Positions 47,945-59,314 of a stretch of 64,000 nucleotides of DNA are shown one piece after another. The stretch's first letter is position 1, and every line of letters starts with the position of its first letter. The notes under the pieces are model-generated. The model did not search any database and was not told the origin of the DNA. It worked only from the letters and a program-made list of their open reading frames with translations. The translations under genes and the position numbers were made by a program. The stretch is taken from assembly GCA_963978895.1 (NCBI GenBank), contig OZ022238.1, positions 44,223,310-44,287,309 on the forward strand. The letters run 5' to 3'. The DNA comes from Erpobdella octoculata. Its lineage: Eukaryota; Annelida; Clitellata; Hirudinida; Erpobdellidae.

Positions 47945-50900
47945 ATGAAGCGTCCAAAGAAACACAGGATTTTGCAAAGAATTGAACTAAAATGTTTAGA
48001 AATGAAGGAAATGATGTACCAGACGAGGTTTGACAGTTTTTAGTTTTTAGAATATTTTAGTTAGTTAGATAGATAGAAGAGTAGAGTAGAGTTGGAGTTT
48101 TATAATTTTAGATTCGGGAGAGCTTGGCTTATTATTTTATTATAAAGTAGTTTAAGAAAGTTATGAGAATCTTAGCGTTTAAGAGACTTTAGAAGCTTTT
48201 AGAAGACATTTGATTTAGAAATTTAGATTCTAAATTTTAGATAAGATGATTTATTAGACTATTTAGAAAATCTAATAATTTTTATACATTTTAACATATT
48301 TTCAGTAATTGAGTGCTTTAAGTAGTATTTTTAATTTTTTTCCAGCGATTATTTGCAGTATTCTGTTGAAGAAATAGAAAATCGAGTTGTGGCTTTCCGT
48401 AACATGCTTTTGGACAAAGAAGGTATTGATGAAAGTTCTATAACAGAGTAAGATGGAAAAGATTTCTTCCGTTACTTTTATAAAGTTACTTTTTTACATA
48501 TATAAAGAAAATTTGTCTTAATTTATTAATGCAATAGAAATAACACTGTCACGAGATTATTTATGTTTGAAGTATAGGCTAGTTTTATTTCTTATTTTTT
48601 TAATAACTTTTTTAGGTGAACTATTTGTAGATTCTTACCAAAGTTCTATAAAAATAAAATAATATAACATCTGAATTCTAACATAATAACTTAATGATAA
48701 TCATCCTCATTTGAATTTAACTAATTGGAGAAAATATACAAATATTTTTCAAGCACATAGGTTTATTTCTAACCAGCTGATTTGAATCTACACTAAGTAT
48801 TAGACAAAAGCTTGGTAATTCATTTTATTTCCTATTTTACAAATACTATTCTAGTTTTTATTGCATTTTATAAAGGAAAGTTTCGAATTCTGACACACAA
48901 GGACATAGTGAAGAAATGTAAGTTTATGAAAAGAAAGTTCTTTTTAAAATGATGTATACATATGTAGTGGAGATGAATTTATAATTTCACTAAAACCAAC
49001 AATGATTTAGATATTTGGAGAATAAACTAATTTGAGATCAACATCATAAATCGCCTTTCTCTTTCTTGCTTCGATGTTTATCTTTTGTCCATCTTAAACA
49101 TGTGACTTTTCTTTCCTTTGGATTTCATAGCAAAGTTTCATATGTGTTCTCTTCTCTCAAGCTTCCATATTGTAAACTATAGAGTCATGGTTAGAGAGAT
49201 GATTGGATGTTTTGTCAGTCTAGTCTGTAAATCGAGCATATAATTAAGTGAACAGGAACTCTAAAAATGTCAAGATAAAGGTTCTTCTTGATTTTCAAGT
49301 TCTCATATGTCTGAGAATGATTTAGAGCTCTTTAACATGGCAGAAATAATCTTTGAATGAGCAATACCATTAAGCTTATTGTTTAACTCAAGTTTTTTTC
49401 ATGCATTAGCAGAATCCAAATTAGCTATTGGCTATTTTTTTTTTTTACACAAAGTTTCAAAAAGAAGTTTGTATTTTTCAATTTAGATTTTCAATATTTT
49501 TCGTGGTTTTTTTCCTTTGAGGATCCACTTTTCGATTTGGTTTCATTGTCGACTTAAAAATTAAATTTTGTTTACTTTTAAAATAAAAAATAACTCAACA
49601 TTGAAATTCTTTGCAATAAGCTGTAATAAACGATGTTTTACTGTCGGCATCGACATGTATTAATATACTCTTTTCTTTCATTTCCAGAAAGTTGGCAGCA
49701 TCAGAGAAAGTTGAAACAAAAGAGGTCAACGATTCTAAGAGAAAGTCAGTTAATTTTGTTTTAAATAATTTATTTAGATATTTGTATTCATAGTTGTTTT
49801 TTATTATTATTATTTATCAAAATAAAAAATAAATTATTATTAAATAATATTTCTAAACCTCTCAGACATAAAAGTTCAAAAGATCGTTCATGCTCTGTCG
49901 GTTCTAGTGGAAGTTCGACATTTAGTCCTCGCAGATCTAAGTGGGTCTCTTCATTTGCATTTGGAAGATCCACGGTTATATCGAGTTTATAGATAGTATC
50001 GAGACTGAAATTTGACCCGTGTTTGTTTATTTTACGGGATCAGAAGAACCATGAAATCACCTTCAAACAAAGGTAGAACGAGTCATTATTATGATTCGTC
50101 ATCAACTCAAAGTAGATCGGTAAGCAGAAGTCCCTCCATCAGACGAAGGAAAGGTTCCCCGAGTCACCTTGACAAAAGGAGGATAACCAGGTCAGTATTT
50201 TTAGTTATGGTTCATTAGCAGTGTTTCGTGGGCTGGTATTAGTTGCTGTTCATTCATTAATGGGTATTGGTTTTTATTTATTTGTTGGTCACAAAGTTCA
50301 TTACCCTTGCCTATAATGCAAACAAACATATTTGTTTTTGTTTTTTTAAAGGGAAACATTTCAGTGTAGTGGTATTTGTGTCGATGCTTTAAAAATGTCG
50401 CATAAGATCTTAAATCATTTTTAGATATTTTTTTTTTAATTTGTGGGCCTAATCTGTCAGTGGTGGGTAGCTTATCACTGGTTATTAGGAGTCTTAAAAT
50501 GAGAGACACTTGTAGACGTTTAATTTTAGTAGCTTACGTTAAATTCTGTTGAAGTTTTGATTCTTTGTTTGATGTTTATAAATTATAAAACTTTCTTTTA
50601 TTGCTCAGTCACTTTAGAGAACCTGTCAAAACTGAATTTGTTCAAAAGAGAAAGAGTCATATGAAATGAAGGGTTCTGTCATGTTCAAAGTTCTTTTTAG
50701 TTTTATTTTGTTTGCTTTTTTGTTTTTTTTTAATTTTATTTTTTTATGTTTTATTTTGGCTTAATTTTTGGTTTTGGTTATTTTTATTTCTGGAATTGGA
50801 CAATTCAATTAACCTTGGATAAATGATGTTTTCTTTGCATTATAAGGTTAGCTTTCATTTTATTAAAGCGCCCGCAAGAGACCGGTGCCGTACCACAGGC

Positions 50901-50995
50901 CGAGTCCCACGGAATATTCTTCTTCTGACCGTGATGATCTTGATGAATATGTATTAGAAGATGGTGACCAACTTATCAGGACATTTTTGAGATGA
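47945..50995 (+). CDS. cwf21-domain SR-type splicing protein (SRRM2/CWC21-like)
   Basis: Seven exons encode 210 aa: 47945-48027, 48346-48447, 48876-48917, 49688-49744, 49866-49940, 50044-50190, 50869-50995; every intron is phase 2 and GT-AG. Residues 2-62 are a cwf21 domain: KRP, then RIELKCLEMKEMM and SVEEIENRVVAFRNMLLDKE. In SRRM2 and yeast Cwc21 this segment binds Prp8 and Snu114 in the spliceosome. Downstream parts are basic and Ser/Arg-rich (SRSVSRSPSIRRRKGSPSHL), ending KRPVPYHRPSPTEYSSSDRD and an acidic tail. The invariant MYNGIGL-type N terminus is missing: an in-frame stop lies at 47936-47938 and no acceptor precedes the ATG. Either upstream exons use a different acceptor (AG at 47949-47950 would give phase 0) or the gene is a truncated paralogue. 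It is far shorter than SRRM2. Confidence 0.75.
50609..50669 (+). other. Alternative last exon of the cwf21 gene
   Basis: A good acceptor (TTTTATTGCTCAG) opens a phase-2 exon that would follow exon 6 and encode SHFREPVKTEFVQKRKSHMK before TGA. The phase and basic composition fit the gene, so two alternative C termini are possible. Confidence 0.45.
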
Positions 50996-52244
50996 TTTTT
51001 AGATTTAATTTACTTTCTTTGTCTATATTTTATTTATATTCACCATGTAATTGATTAATGTTGTACTATGTACTGAAGACTTCTCAGTCAGTACACCAAC
51101 TCAATTTAAACTTTCTTCAAAAGACTTCATCAAAGATTTGAATGTCAATCATAAATAGGGAATGCTATTCAACAGATTCTTGACAGTTAAAGATTTGTTG
51201 TTCTTTACATGTTGTCACTTCACATGCCATAACATAACTTCACTGTCATATTTCTTATGTCCGTTGCAAATTATCCTTTGTGTTTGTCTTCAAGATTTTG
51301 CCGTTTATTCGTTTAATTTGTTACACCTGGAATTATTTCTAGCAAATTGTAAACATTTATAAGAACAATAATTTTATTTTCAAAGTTTTTTTTTGTACTT
51401 TTTTGACCGCTGCATTATACCTAATCGAAAAGCTAGATGGAATGTTGTTTTATTTGAATTTCATGTTTCAGTTGACATTGCATAATTAGAGACTCTTTTG
51501 AAAATGAACCTCAAGATAAAAACACGCATTCTTTGAAAGGCATCGTTCTAAGGAACTTAATAATTAGAAAAGAGATCACCTCAATACGAAAATAATTTTA
51601 TTTTATGACTAAGTTTTTCTCAAATATGTGAAAAAGTTGTTTGTGTTAGTATAAGTTTTGAGACGGTCCCCTTTGATCTTTTGGATCAAAGACGTGTCAG
51701 CATTGGTTTTGTATTTTGTGAAGATGTGTTCTTGTCTGAACAATACATGTATATAAATATTTTTTAAAACAAACCTAAATAATGAATTTTAGTGTTTTTA
51801 AATGCTTTCATTTAACTTCACTTTCTCTCTGTTTGTTTGTTTTTTGTTTGTCTGTGGTGATGAAATCTTAGAAACAAAAATTCACCCACTTTTCGACCAC
51901 CTAGAGCTTTAAAACTTTCAGGAAAAGCTTTATTCTGGATGACATAACATGAATTTAATGTTTTCCGACATGAATTAAGCCTTAAATCAATTAAAATTAA
52001 TCAAATCAAATTAATTTTTGCCATCTATCGACTGTAATAAATTGTTTATGAATAGGTCGCCAGAGGTCCAAAATAATTAAACAAAATGGATGTTTATTTA
52101 TTAATAATTAACAGGATTGAGCATAATGGTTGTTTTAGATTTAGATTCAAAAATTTAGTTTGTTGAGTCGGATAAAGAGGCAAATAAAAGCATTTTAAAA
52201 AAATTATTTTTTATCTTTACTTGTTACATTTTCAGTTATTGAGT
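50996..52244. other. 3' flank of the cwf21 gene
   Basis: T-rich sequence without repeats or domains, probably including a long 3' UTR. AATAAA-like hexamers are at about 52037. No gene is seen. Confidence 0.4.
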
Positions 52245-52569
52245 TTTCAAGAAAATAACTCTTTTTCTCCACCCTACATTTGTAGTCCTGGAAACCAAGA
52301 CCAAAACATAAAAAAATGGTTAAACCTGTGTAACTATTTTTTCTAAGTAGTATCTAAATACTAGTTTTTATATCTCTAGTATTTTCATATTTGGAGTGGC
52401 ACTTATTCTAAAAAATATAACTTTATTTTCCACCCGCATTTAAATCAAATTTTCAAACGTTATTAAAACACGTATTTTGTAAGAATAATCTCGATTCTTA
52501 ATTGCAAAACTTTCACATTTTTAGTTTTTGAAGTTTTTAAGCAAATATTCTTTTTTTCCACCCCACATT

Positions 52570-53315
52570 CAGGGGCTTCATTTGTGGGGGGCAGAAAGGG
52601 CAATTGCCCCCCCTAAAGATTTAGCGAAAACAAATTATTTTAGAAAACAAATAGCTACAAAGTTTATGGAGAAGATTTTGAAGAAGTTTTTTTTTAGTTT
52701 GCTGCGAATACTCCTTCCCGGTCATCTGCTCGTTTGGGAGAAAATTGTTTAAAGTTTGGAATTTTTTAAGTACCTATCAAGGCCGGATGCTGATTTTGGA
52801 AACATGAGGCAGCGCCTTGCGTTAGAAAATAGGCATTGTTTAATTTCAGTTTATTGATTTTTATTTAAAAACATTAAAATATTTGTAAAGACAACTATTT
52901 TTATTACCAATGCTTTTATTAACTCGTCGTCTCTGTTTGTTTCTCTGTCTGTTTCAAATCTTGCAATCAATTTTTGAGTCACTTCCTGAGAATAGATTTT
53001 TTTCAAATTTTGCATACATGCTCAAAATAGAAGACAATGCAATATTCAATTATTAGTTTTACAATAAGTCAATTAATTTAGTTAATTTTAATTAATTTCG
53101 ATATTTCGATATAATTCAGATATTTCGACTTTAATATAAAATAAAAGAGTAATATAAGAAAAAATTGATTGCAAAATTTGTTTTAATTACATATAAAAGC
53201 ATTGGGTTTTAAAAATTCGTTTTTAATTTACTTGTTAAATATTTTAAATTTTGGATCTGTGGGTTTTAGAATTTTTTTGCCCCCCCCCTAAGGTTTTGCT
53301 GAAATGACGCCCCTG
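52570..53315. mobile_element. hAT-like TIR element, CAGGGGCGTC family, copy d with perfect TSD
   Basis: Ends CAGGGGCTTCATTTG and AAATGACGCCCCTG are inverted. The flanking octamer CCCACATT is identical on both sides (52562-52569 and 53316-53323) and matches the uninterrupted H1 consensus, so the empty site can be read directly. It contains GGGCAATTGCCCCCCC and CCCTAAGGTTTTGCTG, plus a nested ACCAATGC unit at 52902-53248. There is no transposase. Confidence 0.88.
52902..53248 (+). repeat. ACCAATGC dispersed unit, complete
   Basis: A full unit from ATTACCAATGCTTTTATTAA to AATTTACTTGTT, nested in hAT-like copy d. An inverted AAAAGCATTGG lies near its 3' side. It may be a MITE. Confidence 0.75.
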
Positions 53316-53399
53316 CCCACATTTAATGTCCTGGAAACCAAATTATCAAACACAGGTAAAACACGTATATCTTTATTACTAGTCTTATATTAGCTTGCT

Positions 53400-53626
53400 T
53401 CGTGAGATTAATCGGACTATTTTTGAGGTTAATCGGATTTTTTTGTCTGTCTGTCTTTCTGTCATTCTTTCTGGGAAAGCGACAGGGAGCGAGAACGCAA
53501 CAGGGAACGGGAGAGCAAGCAGGAACGGGAAAGCGACCGGGAGAGCAAGCGGGGAAGGAAATGGGAGCGAAATAGACATGCATTAGAAAAACCTCTAAAA
53601 ACCACGCAACGCTGTGTACCCCCTAG
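53400..53626 (+). mobile_element. H2 Helitron-like repeat, copy 3
   Basis: GGGAAAGCGACAGGGAGCG-type units are followed by ACCACGCAACGCTGTGTACC and terminal CTAG (53623-53626) at the edge of (TA)n. The hairpin has decayed. Confidence 0.6.
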
Positions 53627-54021
<395 letters not shown>

Positions 54022-54250
54022 ACAAGAAATGTCGTGTATACTGGAATTCTTTAATAACTAATTATTGCACTCTTTAATTTCACATCCTTTGAATTTATAT
54101 GAAATACTTTAGTAAATTGAAAACTTGAACAAAATAAAAAATTTCATTAAATTTGCTTATATAGACAAAAAAAATTTTTAATGGTTATCAAATGTCATTT
54201 TGTTTTTGTTGACTATTTTTTATAAAATGTATCCAAAGTACATCGTAATT

Positions 54251-54481
54251 TCAAAACACCCGTCCTTGGGACGGGCAAAACCACTATGTATGTATGTAAG
54301 CAATTACGCAGGGGTCAGCAATCAGCAGTTGATAAAAATTAGTGAGCGCAGGCGTGTAATAAAAGTTATTACGCAAGTGTACAATGACAGTCTCAAAGAT
54401 AAAAAAAGGTGGTACTGCAATTAGAAAAGAACATATAATTAAATTTTTAAAAATCCGTCATTTTTGACGGGCTAACTCTAG
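54251..54481 (+). mobile_element. H4 Helitron-like element
   Basis: Begins TCAAAACACCCGTCC with the stem CCCGTCC/GGACGGG and ends with the perfect hairpin CCGTCATTTTTGACGG (54455-54470), seven bases, then CTAG (54478-54481) and TAAT. TC at the start and hairpin plus CTAG at the end are Helitron hallmarks. Only one copy is seen in the window and no protein is encoded. Confidence 0.45.
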
Positions 54482-54487
54482 TAATGA

Positions 54488-55026
54488 TATAAGTAATTCA
54501 ACATTTTTTAAAAATTTGGTTTTCAGGACCTCAAGTGTGGGGTGGAAATAGGGGTTATTTAATTTCAAAATAACTGCTACTCAAAAACTGTAAGTGCTAC
54601 AAATTAAAAAATTAGTATTTTGAAGTTTTGTGCCGGTCAAAAGTAGCTAAGTCCAGTTTATCACCGGCCGGGTTAAGTAGTTATTTTAGAGTCTTCACAC
54701 GGGCCAGGCCAAACCTTAAATCAAAGTGGGACGGGCCGAGGTTTTTCACCAAGTATATAGATATTTGAGTGATTTTAGGGTCTTCAGTTGGGCCGGGCCA
54801 AACCTGAAGTCAAGGTGGGACGGGCCGAAGTTTTTCATCAAGTATATAGAACTTCTAGGCCTGTAAGAATGGGCCGGGCCTAATTCAGACGGACTGTGCT
54901 GGGCCATATATATATGGTGCTGGGCAAAGTTGTCGACGGGCCGAGACCTAAAAAATTGATCTCTACTATGGATGCACGGTTCAAACTCTAATTTCTTGCG
55001 AGCGAAGCCGCTACGTGCACTGCTAG
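54488..55026 (+). mobile_element. H1 repeat, 5'-truncated copy
   Basis: One tandem unit, the GGCCCG-rich part (interrupted by a short TATATATA), the GCGAAGCCGCTACGTGC end and CTAG at 55023-55026. Confidence 0.7.
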
Positions 55027-55043
55027 AATATATATATATATTA

Positions 55044-56133
55044 GAAATTAGAGAATTTGAACCGTGCATACATAGTAGAGTACTGCACGGATCAATTTTT
55101 TAGGTCTCGGCTCGGCCCATCGACAACTTGGCCCTGCCCGTTTCAAAAACCGAAATTCCTGGCCCGGCCCGTTTCTACAGGCCTAGAAGTTCTACATACT
55201 TGATGAAAAACTTCGGCCCGTCCCACCTTGACTTCAGGTTTAGCCCGGCCCGTCTGAACACCCTAAAATCACTAAAATGTCTATATACTTGGTTAAAAAT
55301 CTCGGCCCGTCCCACCTTGATTTCCGTCCGGTGATAAACTGAACTCATCTACTTTTAACCGGCACAAAACCTCAAAATACTAATTTTCACATCTGTAGCA
55401 CTTACAGTTTTTGAGTAGCAGTTATTTTAAAATCAAATATCCCTTTTCCACTTCACATTTGAGGCCCTGGAAACCAAATTTTCAAAAAATGGTGAAACAC
55501 GTATATCATTATTTTTACAGTAGAAACTAAATATTAATTTTACTTTTGTAGCATTTACAGTTTTTGAGTAGCAGTTACATTAAAAACCAAATAACCTTAT
55601 TTTCCACCCCACATTTGAGGTCCTGGAAACCAAAATTTAAAAAAATGGTAAAACACGTACATCTTTATTTTTAGAATAGAAACTAAATACTAATTTTTAC
55701 ATCTGTGATATTTACAGTTTTGAGTAGCAGTTACTTTAAAAAACAAATAACCCAATTTTCCAACCCACATTTGAGGTCCAGGAAACCGAATTTTCAAAAA
55801 ATGATAAAACACTTATCTTTTTATTTTTCAAGAAGAATCCATATATCAAATTTCAAAAATTTCCTAATTTTTGGTTTTCGAGATATACATTGTTTTAGAA
55901 AAAAGTTTGTTTTCAAGTTTCTTTCCCTCAGAAGCAAAATTTTCAAAAATCCTCTCTTAGTGGATGCTTACGCAATAAAAGTAATTTAAGTTCCAAATTT
56001 CAGGTTCCTAGGATGAGGCGTTTCAGCTCGGCGTTGATTATCAGTCAGTCAGTCAGTCAGTCAGTCAGTCAGTCAGTCAGTCAGTCAGTCAGTCAGTCAG
56101 TCAGTCAGTCAGTCAGGACATGTTCTTTTATAT
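55044..56133 (-). mobile_element. H1 repeat, copy without CTAG end
   Basis: Starts inside the terminal segment (AGAGAATTTGAACCGTGC), carries about three tandem units and a long (AGTC)n at 56040-56115, and ends at ACATGTTC. The two H1 copies on either side of 55030-55043 are head to head. Confidence 0.7.
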
Positions 56134-56146
56134 ATATTGATATATT

Positions 56147-56536
56147 ACCACTTATAGTTTTTGAGTAGCAGTAATTTTTAAAATCAAATAACTCTATTTT
56201 CCACCTTACATTTGTGGTCCTGGAAACTAAATTTTCAAAAAATGCTAAAACACGTATTTCATTATTTTTGGAGTAGAAACTAAATACTAATTTTTACTTC
56301 TGTAGCATTAACAGTTTTTGAGTAGCAGCTACTTTAAAAACCAATTAACCCAAAAAATGATGAAACACGTATATCTTTTTTTTGAGTAGATACTAAGTAT
56401 TAATTTTTACATCTGTGGCAATTACAGTTGTTGAGTAGCAGTTACTTTAAAAACCAAATAACCCTATTTTACACCCCACATTTTAAGTCCTAGAAACAAA
56501 ATTTTCAAAAAATTGTGAAACCCGTATATCATTATT
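56147..56536 (-). mobile_element. H1 tandem-unit fragment
   Basis: Two to three diverged units of about 157 bp without termini, interrupted by an ACCAATGC unit at 56537 in the middle of CATTATTTTTA. Confidence 0.6.
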
Positions 56537-56750
56537 TTTATTACCAATGCTTTTATTAACTCGTCGTCTCTGTTTCGCTGTCCGTCTGTTTCTCTGTCTG
56601 TTTCAAATCTTGCAATCAATTTTTGGGTCACTTCCTGATGATAGATTTTTTTCAAATTTTGCATACATGCTCAAAATAGAAGACAATGCAATATTCAATT
56701 ATTAGTTTTACAATAAGTCAATTAATTTAGTTAATTTTAATTAATTTCGC
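56537..56750 (+). repeat. ACCAATGC dispersed unit, 3'-truncated
   Basis: Matches the first 210 bp of the unit at 52902 and breaks off in TAATTTCG before (TA)n. Confidence 0.75.
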
Positions 56751-56777
56751 ACATATATATATATATATATCTATATA

Positions 56778-57166
<389 letters not shown>

Positions 57167-57299
57167 ACAAAACTATTTCCTTTAAAACATCGTCATATAT
57201 TGAAAATTGGCTGAAAAAATATAATTTCAAATTTCAAATCTTTCTATCGAATTAATTATGCCACCTAAACAAAAAGCTATTGATTCCACAGTTTATTCG

Positions 57300-57300
<1 letters not shown>

Positions 57301-57375
<75 letters not shown>
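57301..57375. repeat. (TA)n microsatellite
   Basis: 75 bp of TA immediately precede the 5' end of an H2 element. Confidence 0.95.
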
Positions 57376-57378
<3 letters not shown>

Positions 57379-57766
57379 TGTTTGTGGGTTAGTTTGTCTA
57401 TTATAGAAACGGGAAAGCGACCCGGAACGGACAGCGAGCGGGAACGGAAAAGCAAGCGTGAGCGGGAATGGGAGAGCAAACGTGAGCGGGAACTGGACAG
57501 CGACCAGGAACGGGAAAACGACCGGGAGCGGGAAAGCGACCGAGAGCGGGAAAGTGACCGGGAGCGGGAAAGCGACCGGGAGCGGGAAAGCGACCGGGAG
57601 CGGGAAAGCGACCGGGAGCGGAAAAGCGACCGGCAGCGGGAAAACGACCGAAAACGGGAAAGTGAACAGGAGTGGGAAAGCAGGTGGGAAAGGAAACGGG
57701 AGAGAAAGAGACAAACATTAGAAAAACGTCTAAAAAAACCCGGGCAACGCCGGGTATCTCCGCTAG
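57376..57766 (+). mobile_element. H2 Helitron-like repeat, best copy
   Basis: Starts GAATGTTTGTGGGTTAGT, then about 14 units of an 18-bp minisatellite (GAGCGGGAAAGCGACCGG), then CATTAGAAAAACGTCTAAAA, the stem ACCCGGGCAACGCCGGGT and CTAG at 57763-57766 before (TA)n. The 18-bp unit is open in several frames and reads RERESD in one, so long open frames here are artefacts. Confidence 0.7.
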
Positions 57767-57792
57767 TATATATATATATATATATATATATA

Positions 57793-59075
57793 CTAGCAGT
57801 GCCCGTAGCGGCTTCGCTCGCATGAAATTAGAGAATTTGAACTGTGTATACATAGTAGAGTACTGCACGGATTAATTTTTTAGGTCTCAGCTCGGCCCGT
57901 CGACAACTTGGCCCAGCCCGTTTAAAAAACCGAAATTCTTGGCCCGGCACGGTCCGTCTAATATGAAAAACTTCGGCCCGTCCCACCGTGACTTCAGATT
58001 TAGCCCGGCCCGTCTGAACACCCTAAAATCACTCAAATGTCTATATACTTGGTTAAAAATCTCGGCCGTCCCACTTTGATTTAAGGTTTGGGCAGGGCCG
58101 TATGAAGACCCTAAAATAACGGCTTGGCCCGTCCGTCCGGTGATAAACTGAACTCATCTACTTTTAACCGGCACAAAACCTCAAAATACAAATTTTCACA
58201 TCTATAACACTTACAGTTTTTTGAGTAGCAGTTATTTTAAAATCAAATAACCCTTTTTCCACTTCACATTTGAGGTCCTGGAAACCAAATTTTCAAAAAA
58301 TGGTGAAACACGTATATCATTATTTTTAGAGTAGAAATTAAATGCTAATTTAATTTTTGTAGCATTTACAGTTTTTGAGTAGCAGTTACTTTAAAAACCA
58401 AGTAACCCTATTTTCCACCCCATATTTGAAGTCCTGGAAACCAAATTTTCAACAAATGGTAAAACACGTATATCATTATTTCTGGAGTAGAAACCAAATA
58501 CTAATTTTTACTCCTGTCACACCTACAGTTTTCGAGTAGCAGTTACATTAAAAACCAAATAACCTTATTTTCCACCCCACATTTGAGGTCCTGGAAACCA
58601 AATTTAAAAAAAAAAGATAAAACACGTATATCTTTATTTTTAGAATAGAAACTAAATACTAATTTTTACATCTGTGGTATTTACAGTTTTTGAGTAGCAG
58701 TTACTTTAAAAAAGAAATAACCCTATTTTCCACCCCACATTTGAAGTCCTGGAAGCCAAATTGTCAAAAAATGCTAAAACACTATTTCATTATTTTTGAA
58801 GTAGAAACTAAATATTAATTTTTACTCCTGTAGCATTTACAGTTTTTGAGTAGCAACCCAATTTTCCAACCCACATTTGAGGTCCGGGAAACCGAATTTT
58901 CAAAAAATGGTGAAACACGTATCTTTTTATTTTTAAGAAGAATCCATATACCAAATTTCAAAATCTCCTCATTTTTGGTGTTCGAGATATACATTGTTTT
59001 AGAAAAAGTTTGTTTTCCAGTTTCTTCCCCTCAGGAGCAAAATTTTTAAAAATCCTTTCTTTTACGCAATAAAAG
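57793..59075 (-). mobile_element. H1 Helitron-like repeat, copy near the LINE
   Basis: CTAG at 57793-57796, GGCCCG-rich part with a deletion, about four tandem units, then the far-end segment AGTTTGTTTTCCAGTTTCTT. The AGTC end is missing. Confidence 0.75.
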
Positions 59076-59314
59076 TGAGTAAATGTATAGTACCTTTCCT
59101 TGCTGTAAATTAAATCCTTTTATTATAATCTTGAGTTTAAACAAAAATGATTTATTATATCTGAGCTTTCGAACTAACTAGCGTTCTTTATCAAAGATTT
59201 CTTTTTCTTAAGTTTTAAAGGTTTTAAATATAAATATTAAATTAAATAAATATGTGTATTGTTTAGTGCCGCCCATAGATATCTATGGTGCCGCCGGATA
59301 CCTTTGTTTTGATT
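59076..59314. other. Junction between H1 and the LINE
   Basis: Contains CTGAGCTTTCGAACTAACTA, a phrase reminiscent of retroelement ends, and GTGCCGCC-type sequence near 59265-59300. No feature is assigned. Confidence 0.3.

Larger units (their letters stand above)
52245..53385 (-). mobile_element. Old H1 fragment split by a hAT-like insertion
   Basis: Tandem units of the H1 type (CCACCCTACATTTGTAGTCC, AAATACTAGTTTTTA) run from 52245 to 52569 and resume at 53316 (ATGTCCTGGAAACC) after the insertion. They are more diverged than the other H1 copies. Confidence 0.6.

Noticed and set aside
57280..57868. Frames of 145-181 codons over the 18-bp H2 minisatellite
   Set aside because: Open on both strands and in several frames because the repeat unit is a multiple of three; not genes.
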